Shown: positions 1 to 7,508 of the stretch, one piece after another
Position numbering within the stretch: the stretch's first letter is position 1
Layout of the letters: each line of letters starts with the position of its first letter
Source of the DNA: an uncultured Collinsella sp.
Lineage (GTDB): Bacteria; Actinomycetota; Coriobacteriia; Coriobacteriales; Coriobacteriaceae
DNA: 18,582 nucleotides
Assembly: GCA_902468695.1 (NCBI GenBank)
Contig: CABQZS010000034.1
Span: 1 to 18,582 of the forward strand
Direction: 5' to 3'
Position numbers and translations under genes: made by a program
The notes under the pieces: generated by a model
Seen by the model: only the letters and a program-made list of their open reading frames with translations
What the model was told of the DNA's origin: nothing
Database searches by the model: none

Positions 1-20
1 CGGTCAGTAAGTTCGGCCAT
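1..20 (-). CDS. 5' end of an unidentified leftward gene (partial)
   Basis: Only the start of this gene is present. On the minus strand an ATG at 20-18 opens a frame reading M-A-E-L-T-D before the window ends. It is supported by a Shine-Dalgarno AAGGGAG (complement of 27-33) six bases upstream. The long leader to its right contains several stem-loops, described separately. Six residues are not enough to name a product. It is divergent from metF. Confidence 0.6.
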
Positions 21-41
21 ACGGAACTCCCTTCGTATCGG

Positions 42-168
42 CACCGCGTGAGAAGCGGTGTTGATTACTAACGAACGAGTCATAGCTTAGACTCGCCGTG
101 TTTCCGCGACATTACCGTTATGTTGCTGTCGCGAAACCAATCAATGAGGTTACCGCATCGCAGCGGTA
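42..168 (-). promoter_or_regulatory. Structured 5' leader with predicted three-way junction
   Basis: Four stem-loops precede the left-edge gene: 151-156/163-168 (TACCGC/GCGGTA), 100-111/127-137 (an 11-bp stem with one bulged C), 76-81/90-95 (CGAGTC/GACTCG) and 42-47/55-60 (CACCGC/GCGGTG). Complementary 61-66 and 139-144 (TTGATT/AATCAA) would close a helix around the middle two, giving a three-way junction. The last stem-loop lies just upstream of the ribosome binding site, where folding could affect initiation. I matched it to no known riboswitch class. The strand is inferred from the downstream gene. Confidence 0.35.
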
Positions 169-236
169 TTGCCACCCTTAACAGCCAATCAACTGTATAA
201 ATTGCAGACCTCCCCGCACAGTTTACGGGTAGCTCA

Positions 237-300
237 TTTGCCACGGGCTATAAAGACTGGTATTTGATGCGAAATACCAGTCTTTATAGCCCGTGGCAAA
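237..300. repeat. Perfect 29-bp inverted repeat with 6-nt loop
   Basis: Arms 237-265 and 272-300 are exact reverse complements, separated by GATGCG. The outer end reads TTTGCCACGGGC. The repeat lies between divergent genes (left-edge gene and metF), where a terminator for either neighbour would not be expected. It could be a small mobile or repetitive element, a cruciform site or a transcribed hairpin. The rest of the gap up to metF (301-445) shows no coding region and no convincing sigma-70 promoter. Confidence 0.85.
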
Positions 301-445
301 ATTAGCCGCTCTGTTATAGAGAAAGCCGATAGCAAGGCATCTTTGATTGGTATCCCCGAATAACGAGTGAAACTCCACCGTGACACAGTGGTGCTGTAGA
401 ATCCTTACAACACATCACACTATTACGTATCTAGAGGAGCACGAT

Positions 446-1318
446 ATGCGCGTCGACGAGGTTTTTAAGCAGGCAGCATCCCGGGGCACCGCGCCCGTTT
501 CGTTTGAGATGTTCCCGCCCAAGGGCGAGCTCACCCTCGACACGGCTCGCGAAGTGGCAGGCAATCTATGCAAGCTTTCGCCGAGCTTTGTCTCGGTCAC
601 CTGCTCGGCCGGCGGCTCGGGCAACGGTGCCACCACCGCCCCCATCGCGCATATGATTTCGAGCGAATTCGACACGCCCTCGGTGGCACACCTCACCTGC
701 GTGGGCCGCACCCACGCCGACATCGCCGCCAAGATCGACGAGTATCGCACCGCCGGCGTTGAAAACATTCTGGCCCTGCGTGGCGATCTCCCTGCCGGCG
801 CGACCGAGGACGACAAGCCCGCCTCAGACTACGCCTACGCCCGCGACCTCATCCCCGAGCTCGTCGACGCCGGCTTTTGCGTGGGCGCCGCAGCCTACCC
901 CGAGGGCCACATCGCCTGTGAGGACCTCAACCTCTCGGTCGAACACCTCAAGCAAAAACAGGACGCCGGCGCGAGCTTCTTTGTAACGCAGCTCTTTTTT
1001 GATAACGAGTGCTTCTACCGTTTTCGCGAGCTTGCCGACAAGGCCGGTATCACCGTGCCCATTACCGCGGGCATCATGCCGTTTATGGGCAAGTCGCAGA
1101 TCAGCCGCATGGTCTTTATGTGCGGCGCGTCGCTGCCCTCCCCCGTCATCAAGATTCTCGCCAAGTACGAGAACGACCCCGAGAGCCTGCAGGCAGCCGG
1201 TGTAGATTATGCCGCCCGCCAGCTTTGCGACCTCAAGGAGCACGGCGCTGACGGCCTGCACCTGTACACTATGAACCGTCCTGCGATCGCCGCGACCATT
1301 ATGGAGCGCCTGGGGTAA
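446..1318 (+). CDS. metF: Methylenetetrahydrofolate reductase
   Basis: This enzyme reduces 5,10-methylene-THF to 5-methyl-THF, the methyl donor for methionine synthase, using FAD. The 290-residue product is close to the usual bacterial MetF length and has no eukaryotic-type regulatory tail. Visible motifs are SFEMFPPK at residues 19-26, whose Glu21 matches the catalytic Glu of the family; LRGD around 111-114; the FFVTQLFFDNE strand; and PITAGIMPF. I chose the ATG at 446 because AGGAG at 435-439 sits six bases upstream and the protein then begins at the normal family position. An in-frame ATG at 380 lacks such a site and would add an unrelated 22-residue extension. The stop codon overlaps the next start by one base (TAATG), so coupling with the reactivation-domain gene is likely. 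Confidence 0.95.
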   Translation: MRVDEVFKQAASRGTAPVSFEMFPPKGELTLDTAREVAGNLCKLSPSFVSVTCSAGGSGNGATTAPIAHMISSEFDTPSVAHLTCVGRTHADIAAKIDEYRTAGVENILALRGDLPAGATEDDKPASDYAYARDLIPELVDAGFCVGAAAYPEGHIACEDLNLSVEHLKQKQDAGASFFVTQLFFDNECFYRFRELADKAGITVPITAGIMPFMGKSQISRMVFMCGASLPSPVIKILAKYENDPESLQAAGVDYAARQLCDLKEHGADGLHLYTMNRPAIAATIMERLG

Positions 1319-2106
1319 TGGAAAAACCGCACATCGATACAACCGCTGTCGAAGTGCCGGCCGACCTTGCGTCGCCGGCGCTTTACCGTGTCGATGCTGC
1401 GCACCATCCCCGTGTCGACCGTGCCGAGATGCTGCGGTATCTGGGTTACGGCGGCCAGCAGATTGAGCCCGAGCTGTCACGACGTATTGAGCTTGTCGTT
1501 GAGCGTCTGGAGCTGGACATTGAGCCCCGTGGCGTGCGCCGCGTATTTGCCATCGATGCCACGGGCGTGGACGAAAAAAGTGAGCCTTGCATTCGCTTGG
1601 TCGGCACCAACGTTGAGCTGCGAGGTCTCGATATCTATCGACATCTCAAAGATGCCCGCTTTGCCGCGCTCATGGCATGCACCCTCGGCATGGACGCCGA
1701 GCGTCGCCTGCGCACCACGGGAGCCCAACATCCCCTGGAGGGCGCCGTGCTCGACGCCGCGTGCTCCGCTTACGTAGAAGCCGCCGTTGAGCAAATGGAC
1801 CAGCAGGTCAAGACGGACGCCGCCGTTCATGGGCTCGCCGGCAACTGGCGCTTTAGCCCCGGCTACGGCGACTGCCCGCTCTCGGCCCAGCGCTCGATCG
1901 TCAATGCGCTCAACGCCACGCGGCTCATCGGGCTTACCGTCACGCCGACCAGCCTGCTCATGCCCACCAAGAGCGTGACCGCGGTGATCGGCCTGTTCGA
2001 CGGCGAAGTCCACGACGCCCAGAGCCGCCCCACCTGCAATATCTGCCGCATGCGCGAGCACTGCCGCTTCCGCGCCGCCCACACCACCTGCTATTCCAGC
2101 CATTAG
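1318..2106 (+). CDS. Stand-alone MetH reactivation (AdoMet-binding) domain protein
   Basis: The 262-residue protein resembles the B12-dependent methionine synthase activation domain encoded as a separate polypeptide, as known in Thermotoga (TM0269 beside TM0268). That domain binds S-adenosylmethionine and supports reductive methylation of oxidised cob(II)alamin in MetH. The key motif is RFSPGYGDCPLS beginning at Arg178, which matches the RxxPGYG AdoMet-binding motif. A Cys cluster at residues 240, 243, 249 and 258 (CNICRMREHC, then a terminal Cys) is seen in stand-alone versions; metal binding there is inference. The start ATG overlaps the metF stop by one base. The stop overlaps the Shine-Dalgarno of metH, which follows ten bases later and lacks this domain. 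Confidence 0.88.
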   Translation: MEKPHIDTTAVEVPADLASPALYRVDAAHHPRVDRAEMLRYLGYGGQQIEPELSRRIELVVERLELDIEPRGVRRVFAIDATGVDEKSEPCIRLVGTNVELRGLDIYRHLKDARFAALMACTLGMDAERRLRTTGAQHPLEGAVLDAACSAYVEAAVEQMDQQVKTDAAVHGLAGNWRFSPGYGDCPLSAQRSIVNALNATRLIGLTVTPTSLLMPTKSVTAVIGLFDGEVHDAQSRPTCNICRMREHCRFRAAHTTCYSSH

Positions 2107-2115
2107 GAGCCCTCG

Positions 2116-4674
2116 ATGTTTACTCCGCTTATCACTCATGATTCTGACGGCACTGCATTGGCGGCACCCGTTGATGCCGCACGTCGCAACGGTGCCACGT
2201 ACAAGACGCGCACGATCGACGATCTGCGCATTAAGGACGATCGCCTGCGCGCCGCCATCGAGGGCACGGGGCACTTGCTGTTCGACGGCGGCATGGGCAC
2301 CATGTTGCAAGCGGCCGGCATGAAGGCCGGCGCCCTACCCGAGCTGCTCAACTTTGAGGAGCCCCAGGTTATCACCGATATCCAACGTCAATATGTCGAG
2401 GCCGGCTGCGACGTGATCACCGCCAACACCTTTGGCGCCAATGCCCACAAGCTCGACGGTGCCGCCACCGTGGCAGATGTCTTTGCCGCCGCTGTCGCCT
2501 GCGCCCGCGCGGCCGGTGCCCACTACGTCGCCGGCGATATCGGCCCCATCGGCGCGCTGCTTCGCCCCTTGGGTACCCTCAGCTTCGACGAGGCCTATGA
2601 CCTCTTTGCCGAGGAAGTGCGCGCCGGCGTCGCCGCGGGCGTGGACCTCTTTATTATCGAAACCATGACCGACCTTGCCGAGATCAAGGCGGCGGTCCTC
2701 GCCTGCCGCGAGAACTCCGACCTGCCCGTCTTTGCCACCATGACCTTTGAGGAAGACGGCCGTACCTTCCTAGGAACGAGCCCCGAGGTCGCCGCCATCA
2801 CGCTCGACGCCATCGGCGCCGACGTTTTGGGCATCAACTGCAGCCAAGGACCGGCCGAGCTCCGAGGACTCGCCGCACGTATGCTCACCGTTACCGACAA
2901 GCCCGTTATGGTGCAGGCCAATGCGGGACTCCCCCATGTGGACGACGACGGCAACACCGTCTTTGATATCCAAGCCCCCGAATACGCCGAGGCCGTCGCC
3001 GGCATGATCGCCGACGGCGTGAGCGTCGTGGGCGGTTGCTGCGGCACCACACCGGCGCACATGGCGGCCTTGCGCACGCTTATCGACAACCACACGCCCA
3101 GCCCGCGCCGCCGCAAGCCCAGCATGTCGGTCACGAGCGCCCAAACGGTCGTGGACCTTCCCTGCGACGGACATAAGATCGCCGTCATCGGCGAGCGCAT
3201 CAATCCCACCGGCAAAAAGCGTCTGCAGCAGGCCCTGCGCGACGGCGACCTGGACTACGTCGTGAGCCAGGGCATCAGCCAGCAAGAGCAGGGCGCCGAC
3301 ATCCTGGACGTCAACGTCGGCCTGCCCGAGATCGACGAGGTCAAGATCATCCAACAGGCGACCGAACAGCTCCAGGGCTCCACGCTGCTGCCGTTGCAAA
3401 TCGACTCCACCGATCCTGCAGCCGTCGAGGCCGCCGTGCGCCGCTACGCCGGCAAGCCCATCATCAACTCGGTCAATGGCAAGCAGCAAATCATGGATGA
3501 GATCTTTCCGCTGGTCGCCCACTACGGCACCAACGTTGTCGGCCTCACGCTCGACGAAGGTGGCATCCCCGATACCGCCGAGGCTCGCTTCGCCATCGCC
3601 GAGAGCATCGTGGCCGAGGCTGCCCGTTACGGCATCGGACCGGACCGCATCCTCATCGACTGTCTGGTCATGACCGCCTCGACCAATCAACGCCAGGCCG
3701 AGCAGATCCTGCGCGCCATGTCCCTGTGCAAGGAGCGTCTGGGCGTCAAATGCGCGCTCGGCGTGTCGAACATCAGCTTTGGCCTGCCTGCCCGCCCGCT
3801 GCTGGGCTCGGTCTTTTTGGCCGCCGCCTTTGGCGCGGGCCTGGACGCCCCCATCATGAACCCGGGCTCCAAGCGCTTTATGGATACCGTCTACAGCTAT
3901 CGCGTCTTGAGCGTTGAGGACGAGGGCTCGACCGGATACATCGAGCGCTACGCCGGCTGGACCGATCCGTACAAGATCGCCGCTAACCCGGCAGCAGCTC
4001 AGGCCGCATCGACCGACACTGTGCCCGCTGCTGGCACCGCCGGCACCGACGGCAACGACGACCCGATTCGTCGCATGGTCGTCTCGGGCCGCAAAGGCGA
4101 GATCGCTGCCGAGACCGAGCGTCTGCTGGCAGACCACGACGCCATGGACCTCATCAACAATCACTTTATCCCCGCCCTCGACGAGGTTGGCGTCCTCTTT
4201 GACCAGGGCAAGTTCTTCTTGCCGCAGCTCATGGCCTCGGCCGAGGCCGCGCGCGTGGGCTTCGACACCATCAAGCGCCTGATGCCCGCCGGCGAAATTG
4301 CCGACAAGGGCAAGATCTGCGTGGCCACCGTTAAAGGCGATATCCACGACATCGGCAAGAACATCGTCAAGATGCTGCTCGATAACTACGGCTATACCGT
4401 CTTTGACCTAGGCCGCGACGTCGACCCGCAAGAGGTGCTCAAGACCGTACAGGAGCGCGACATTAAGCTCGTCGGCCTCTCGGCGCTCATGACCACCACG
4501 GTCGTCGCCATGGAGGAGACCATCAAACTGCTTCATGCCGAGGTGCCGGGCGTCAAGATCATCGTAGGCGGCGCCGTGCTCACCCCCGAATACGCCAAGC
4601 AGATCGGCGCGGACTACTACGCCAAGGACGCCGCCGAAAGCGCTCGTATCGCCGAAGAGGTCTTTGGGCAGTAA
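2116..4674 (+). CDS. metH: Cobalamin-dependent methionine synthase, without activation domain
   Basis: This cytosolic enzyme transfers the methyl group of 5-methyl-THF through cobalamin to homocysteine. The 852 residues show a homocysteine-binding barrel (about 52-325) with zinc ligands Cys242, Cys308 and Cys309; a pterin-binding barrel starting at IGERINPTGKK (about 358); a cap domain (about 648-735); and a B12 domain with DIHDIG at 742-747, where His744 is the expected cobalt ligand. The roughly 330-residue C-terminal activation domain of E. coli-type MetH is absent and is supplied by the preceding gene. AGGAG at 2105-2109, six bases before the ATG, fixes the start. About 50 residues precede the conserved LLFDGGMGTML strand, longer than usual. 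A low-complexity Ala/Thr/Gly linker (about 623-648) separates the pterin and cap domains. Confidence 0.96.
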   Translation: MFTPLITHDSDGTALAAPVDAARRNGATYKTRTIDDLRIKDDRLRAAIEGTGHLLFDGGMGTMLQAAGMKAGALPELLNFEEPQVITDIQRQYVEAGCDVITANTFGANAHKLDGAATVADVFAAAVACARAAGAHYVAGDIGPIGALLRPLGTLSFDEAYDLFAEEVRAGVAAGVDLFIIETMTDLAEIKAAVLACRENSDLPVFATMTFEEDGRTFLGTSPEVAAITLDAIGADVLGINCSQGPAELRGLAARMLTVTDKPVMVQANAGLPHVDDDGNTVFDIQAPEYAEAVAGMIADGVSVVGGCCGTTPAHMAALRTLIDNHTPSPRRRKPSMSVTSAQTVVDLPCDGHKIAVIGERINPTGKKRLQQALRDGDLDYVVSQGISQQEQGADILDVNVGLPEIDEVKIIQQATEQLQGSTLLPLQIDSTDPAAVEAAVRRYAGKPIINSVNGKQQIMDEIFPLVAHYGTNVVGLTLDEGGIPDTAEARFAIAESIVAEAARYGIGPDRILIDCLVMTASTNQRQAEQILRAMSLCKERLGVKCALGVSNISFGLPARPLLGSVFLAAAFGAGLDAPIMNPGSKRFMDTVYSYRVLSVEDEGSTGYIERYAGWTDPYKIAANPAAAQAASTDTVPAAGTAGTDGNDDPIRRMVVSGRKGEIAAETERLLADHDAMDLINNHFIPALDEVGVLFDQGKFFLPQLMASAEAARVGFDTIKRLMPAGEIADKGKICVATVKGDIHDIGKNIVKMLLDNYGYTVFDLGRDVDPQEVLKTVQERDIKLVGLSALMTTTVVAMEETIKLLHAEVPGVKIIVGGAVLTPEYAKQIGADYYAKDAAESARIAEEVFGQ

Positions 4675-4699
4675 CACAACGGAAACAACCGAGCACCAA

Positions 4700-4737
4700 A
4701 ACGTGCCGCATGCGCCACTTGGCACGTGCGGCACGTT
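4700..4737. other. Long stem-loop between metH and the UPF0210 gene
   Basis: Arms 4700-4710 and 4727-4737 (AACGTGCCGCA/TGCGGCACGTT) pair perfectly. The stem continues inward with one wobble and one mismatch to a GCC/GGC closed ACTT tetraloop at 4717-4720. No T tract follows, so it is not a classical intrinsic terminator. It could stabilise the metH mRNA end, act as a weak terminator or shape the leader of the next gene, 45 bases downstream. Confidence 0.6.
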
Positions 4738-4782
4738 AGAATAGATAAGACTATGCTCGTTTTGGCAGATAGGAGCGCAAGG

Positions 4783-6147
4783 ATGGCGATCACGCCCGCA
4801 GAAATCGCGGAAACCCGCGGCATGGTTGAGGAGCAGAACCTCGACATCAGGACCATCACCATGGGTGTTTCGCTCATGGGTTGCGGCGACGAGAACCTCG
4901 ACCGCATGTGCACGAAGATCTACGACCACGTGACGCACACGGCTGAGCATCTGGTCGAGACCGCCGAGAACCTCGAGCGCGAGTACGGTATCCCCATCGT
5001 CAACAAGCGCGTTTCCGTCACCCCGGTGGCGCAGATCGCCGCGTGCTGCAAGGATGAGGACCTCACCCCCATCGCGCATGCCCTCGACCGCGCGGCAGAG
5101 ACGCTCGGTATCGATTACCTGGGCGGCTTCTCCGCACTCGTCCAGAAGGGCATCGGCGACGCCGACCGCCGCGTCATCCAGTCCATCCCCCAGGCGCTCG
5201 CCACCACGAGCCGCGTCTGCTCCAGCGTCAACGTCGCCAGCCTGCGTGCCGGTATCAACATGGACGCCGTGCTCATGGCCGCCCAGACCATCATCGATGC
5301 CGCCAAGCTCACGGCCGACCAGGATTCCGTCGGCGCTTCCAAGTTTGTCTGCTTTGCTAACATGGTCGAGGACTCCCCGTTTATGGCGGGCGCCGTCCAC
5401 GGCGGTGGCGAGGCCGACGCCGTCATCAACGTAGGCGTCTCGGGCCCCGGCGTTATGGCCGCAGCCCTGGAGACGCTGCCCGATTCCGCATCGATGATGG
5501 AAGTCGCCGAGAAGATCAAGCAGACCGCCTTTAAGATCACCCGAGCCGGCGAGCTCATGAGCCGCGAGGCCGCCCATCGTCTGGGTGTCGAGAAGGGCAT
5601 TGTCGACCTGTCGCTGGCTCCCACGCCTGCCATCGGCGACTCCGTTGCCCGCATCCTCGAGATTATCGGCGTGGGCACCTGCGGTGGCCCGGGCACGACC
5701 TGCGCGCTCGCCATGCTCAACGATGCCGTCAAGAAAGGCGGCGTCATGGCTAGCTCCAGCGTCGGCGGTCTCTCGGGCGCCTTCATCCCCGTGTCCGAGG
5801 ACGCCGGCATGATCGCCGCCGTCGAGGCCGGTGCGCTTTCGCTCGAGAAGCTCGAGGCCATGACCTGCGTGTGCTCCGTCGGCCTGGACATGATTGCCAT
5901 CCCCGGCGACACCCCGGTCGAGACCATCGCCGGCATCATCGCCGACGAGATGGCCATCGGCGTCATCAACAACAAGACCACGGCCGTGCGCGTGATCCCT
6001 GCCATCGGCAAGGGCGTGGGCGACTGCGTCGAGTACGGTGGCCTGTTCGGCCGTGCGCCCATCATGCCGGTGAACCCCAACGCCGGCACCGTGCTTGCCC
6101 ACCGCGGTGGTCGATTCCCGGCACCGCTGAACTCGCTGAAGAACTAG
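4783..6147 (+). CDS. UPF0210/PFL-like family protein
   Basis: The 454-residue protein fits the UPF0210 (DUF711, 'PFL family') group, whose members are about 450 residues long. Structural work on the family noted a fold resembling pyruvate formate-lyase and anaerobic ribonucleotide reductase, but no activity is established. Recognisable stretches are MGVSLMGCGDENLDRMC near residue 30, RVCSSVNVASLRAGINMDAVLMAA, GGGEADAVINVGVSGPGV, the glycine-rich GGPGTTCALAMLNDAVKKGG and the SVGGLSGAFIPVSED segment. The start at 4783 is set by AGGAG at 4771-4775, seven bases upstream; longer in-frame starts lack a comparable site. Many genomes place this gene beside a small ACT-domain UPF0237 gene, but none is adjacent here. 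A stem-loop precedes it and a composite inverted repeat follows 17 bases after the stop. Confidence 0.88.
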   Translation: MAITPAEIAETRGMVEEQNLDIRTITMGVSLMGCGDENLDRMCTKIYDHVTHTAEHLVETAENLEREYGIPIVNKRVSVTPVAQIAACCKDEDLTPIAHALDRAAETLGIDYLGGFSALVQKGIGDADRRVIQSIPQALATTSRVCSSVNVASLRAGINMDAVLMAAQTIIDAAKLTADQDSVGASKFVCFANMVEDSPFMAGAVHGGGEADAVINVGVSGPGVMAAALETLPDSASMMEVAEKIKQTAFKITRAGELMSREAAHRLGVEKGIVDLSLAPTPAIGDSVARILEIIGVGTCGGPGTTCALAMLNDAVKKGGVMASSSVGGLSGAFIPVSEDAGMIAAVEAGALSLEKLEAMTCVCSVGLDMIAIPGDTPVETIAGIIADEMAIGVINNKTTAVRVIPAIGKGVGDCVEYGGLFGRAPIMPVNPNAGTVLAHRGGRFPAPLNSLKN

Positions 6148-6163
6148 CTGAGGGGACTGGCGA

Positions 6164-6297
6164 GGAGCCCCGGGGAGGGCAAATATATAAGGTCGCCTGC
6201 TCGGACAGTCCTGACTCGCACGGAGAGCACATTAAGTGCTCTCCGGCTCGTGCGGAACTCGCGATCGACCTTATATATTTGCCCTCCCCGGGGCTCC
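6164..6297. repeat. 134-nt composite inverted-repeat element
   Basis: Outer arms 6164-6195 and 6266-6297 are perfect 32-bp reverse complements. They contain the palindrome CCCCGGGG and an AT-rich stretch AAATATATAAGG. A nested perfect 10-bp hairpin (6221-6230/6236-6245, loop ATTAA) sits inside, with partial pairing between the two. No T tract follows on either strand and no reading frame fits. It lies between two co-directional genes. The form suggests a MITE or REP-like mobile unit or a structured RNA. I saw no clear target-site duplication. The remaining gap to the next gene (6298-6463) has no other gene; it is G+T-rich on this strand and holds only a weak promoter-like TTGGCG (6376-6381)/GATATA (6399-6404) pair. 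Confidence 0.85.
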
Positions 6298-6463
6298 CGC
6301 ACAACGGGACCTCAGTTGGGTTCTATCCCGTATGGCAGTCGCTTCGCTCCTGCCCGCCTTGGTTGTGAGGGCGGTTTGGCGTTGGATCGGTTCTTTCTGA
6401 TATATGCTGGTTGCGGCTCTTCTTTTGGGAGGGGTCGCTTTTTTGTTGCTAGGAGGTTGGCCT

Positions 6464-7351
6464 GTGGTTGATGGGAATGCTCGCTCTGAGCTTCTTTCTG
6501 CTGATTGGAATCAGGAGTGGATGCGGCTGCAAGCTGGTCGGCGGCGGGCTGATGATTCTTTTGAGTGGGATAAAAGGGCTCGGCATTTTCGGCCGCTTGA
6601 GACTGCTCCGTATGCCCGGGATTTTATAAAGCTGTTGGCGTTAAAGCCTGGTGAATCGGTGCTGGATATGGGGTGTGGGGCTGGGTCGATTGCTATTCCG
6701 CTTGCTCTGGCTGGGCATTCCGTGATTGCTGCCGACTTCTCTCCTGCCATGTTGGGCACCCTTGATGCTGGCATTGAGTACTATGGGCTCGAGGACCTGA
6801 TTACGCCACTTGAGCTTGCTTGGGATGATGATTGGGATTTGGTTGGACCGGTCGCGAAAGCGGTGGATGTTGCCTTTGCCAGTCGGTCGGTTACGACGAC
6901 CAATCTAAAAGGTGCACTTGCCAAGCTTGATCGTACGGCTCGTCGACGTTGCGCTGTCACGATGGTCGCCAACTCCAGCCCGCGCTATGATCTGCACTTG
7001 ATGAACGCCATCGGTGCCTCGGTTACCTGCAGTAATGGCTTTGTGTATGCTTTTAATATCCTCATTCAGATGGGTGCGTTGCCGCAGGTTACATACTTTG
7101 AATCGCCTCGTCGCGATACTTTCGATAGCCTTGAGGCGGGCGTGGCAGACTTCTCCCGTATGCTCGAGCATGGCAACGAGGATAAGATCGACCGTCTGCG
7201 CGACTACATCGCCCAACACATGATTGAGAACCCCCATGCCGGTGAGCCGGGCTCCAAAGGGGTGCCGCAGGGGCGCTATATGCTCGACCACGTCCGCAAG
7301 GTTCGTTGGGCGTTTATCGCCTGGGAGCCGGTCTCTGCGCCCAGCTCATAG
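6464..7351 (+). CDS. Class I SAM-dependent methyltransferase, unknown substrate
   Basis: The protein has the Rossmann-type AdoMet-binding motif I VLDMGCGAG at residues 66-74 and the following acidic strand VIAADFSPAML, typical of class I methyltransferases. The N-terminal part (SADWNQEW ... FEWDKRARHF) and C-terminal region are not diagnostic, so the substrate is unknown. I chose the GTG at 6464 (295 residues) because AGGAGG at 6451-6456 lies seven bases upstream. An in-frame ATG at 6404 would add a hydrophobic stretch resembling a membrane anchor, but has no ribosome binding site. Codon use is odd: up to about 6950 the gene favours T- and G-ending codons, unlike the C-rich wobble of metH and the UPF0210 gene, while the last third resembles its neighbours. 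Acquisition or recombination is possible. Confidence 0.8.
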   Translation: MVDGNARSELLSADWNQEWMRLQAGRRRADDSFEWDKRARHFRPLETAPYARDFIKLLALKPGESVLDMGCGAGSIAIPLALAGHSVIAADFSPAMLGTLDAGIEYYGLEDLITPLELAWDDDWDLVGPVAKAVDVAFASRSVTTTNLKGALAKLDRTARRRCAVTMVANSSPRYDLHLMNAIGASVTCSNGFVYAFNILIQMGALPQVTYFESPRRDTFDSLEAGVADFSRMLEHGNEDKIDRLRDYIAQHMIENPHAGEPGSKGVPQGRYMLDHVRKVRWAFIAWEPVSAPSS

Positions 7352-7467
7352 CCTGTTCGCAGCCCGCGCCGCCCACTCACTCGGCATCCGCATTCTTTTT
7401 GAACTGGGCAAACGCGCTCCACACCACGCCGTTCCTGCGCTATCGTGGGAAGCTCACGTAGATTAAG

Positions 7468-7482
7468 GCCCCGTCGCGGGGC
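7468..7482. other. Short GC hairpin in the yhbY leader
   Basis: GCCCCG-TCG-CGGGGC forms a perfect six-pair hairpin 26 bases before yhbY. The right arm can instead pair with GCCCC just downstream (7483-7487), so two alternative short stems are possible. Any regulatory role is speculative. Confidence 0.35.
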
Positions 7483-7508
7483 GCCCCATACATAGAAAGC
7501 GAGAACCC

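Noticed and set aside
151..185. T-box-like AAGGGTGG on the minus strand of the left leader
   Set aside because: The required TGGNACC bulge is broken (TGGCAATACC) and no complementary CCCTT terminator partner follows.
380..445. Longer metF start at ATG 380
   Set aside because: No ribosome binding site, and the 22 extra residues precede the normal MetF N-terminus, which has a good site before ATG 446.
2770..4347. 525-codon open frame antisense to metH
   Set aside because: It mirrors the metH coding strand, a usual by-product of high GC3; the protein is Gly/Asp/Val-biased with no domain, and metH is certain.
4408..6102. 564-codon open frame antisense to metH and the UPF0210 gene
   Set aside because: It spans two confident genes and their spacer, has biased composition and no plausible domain or ribosome binding site.
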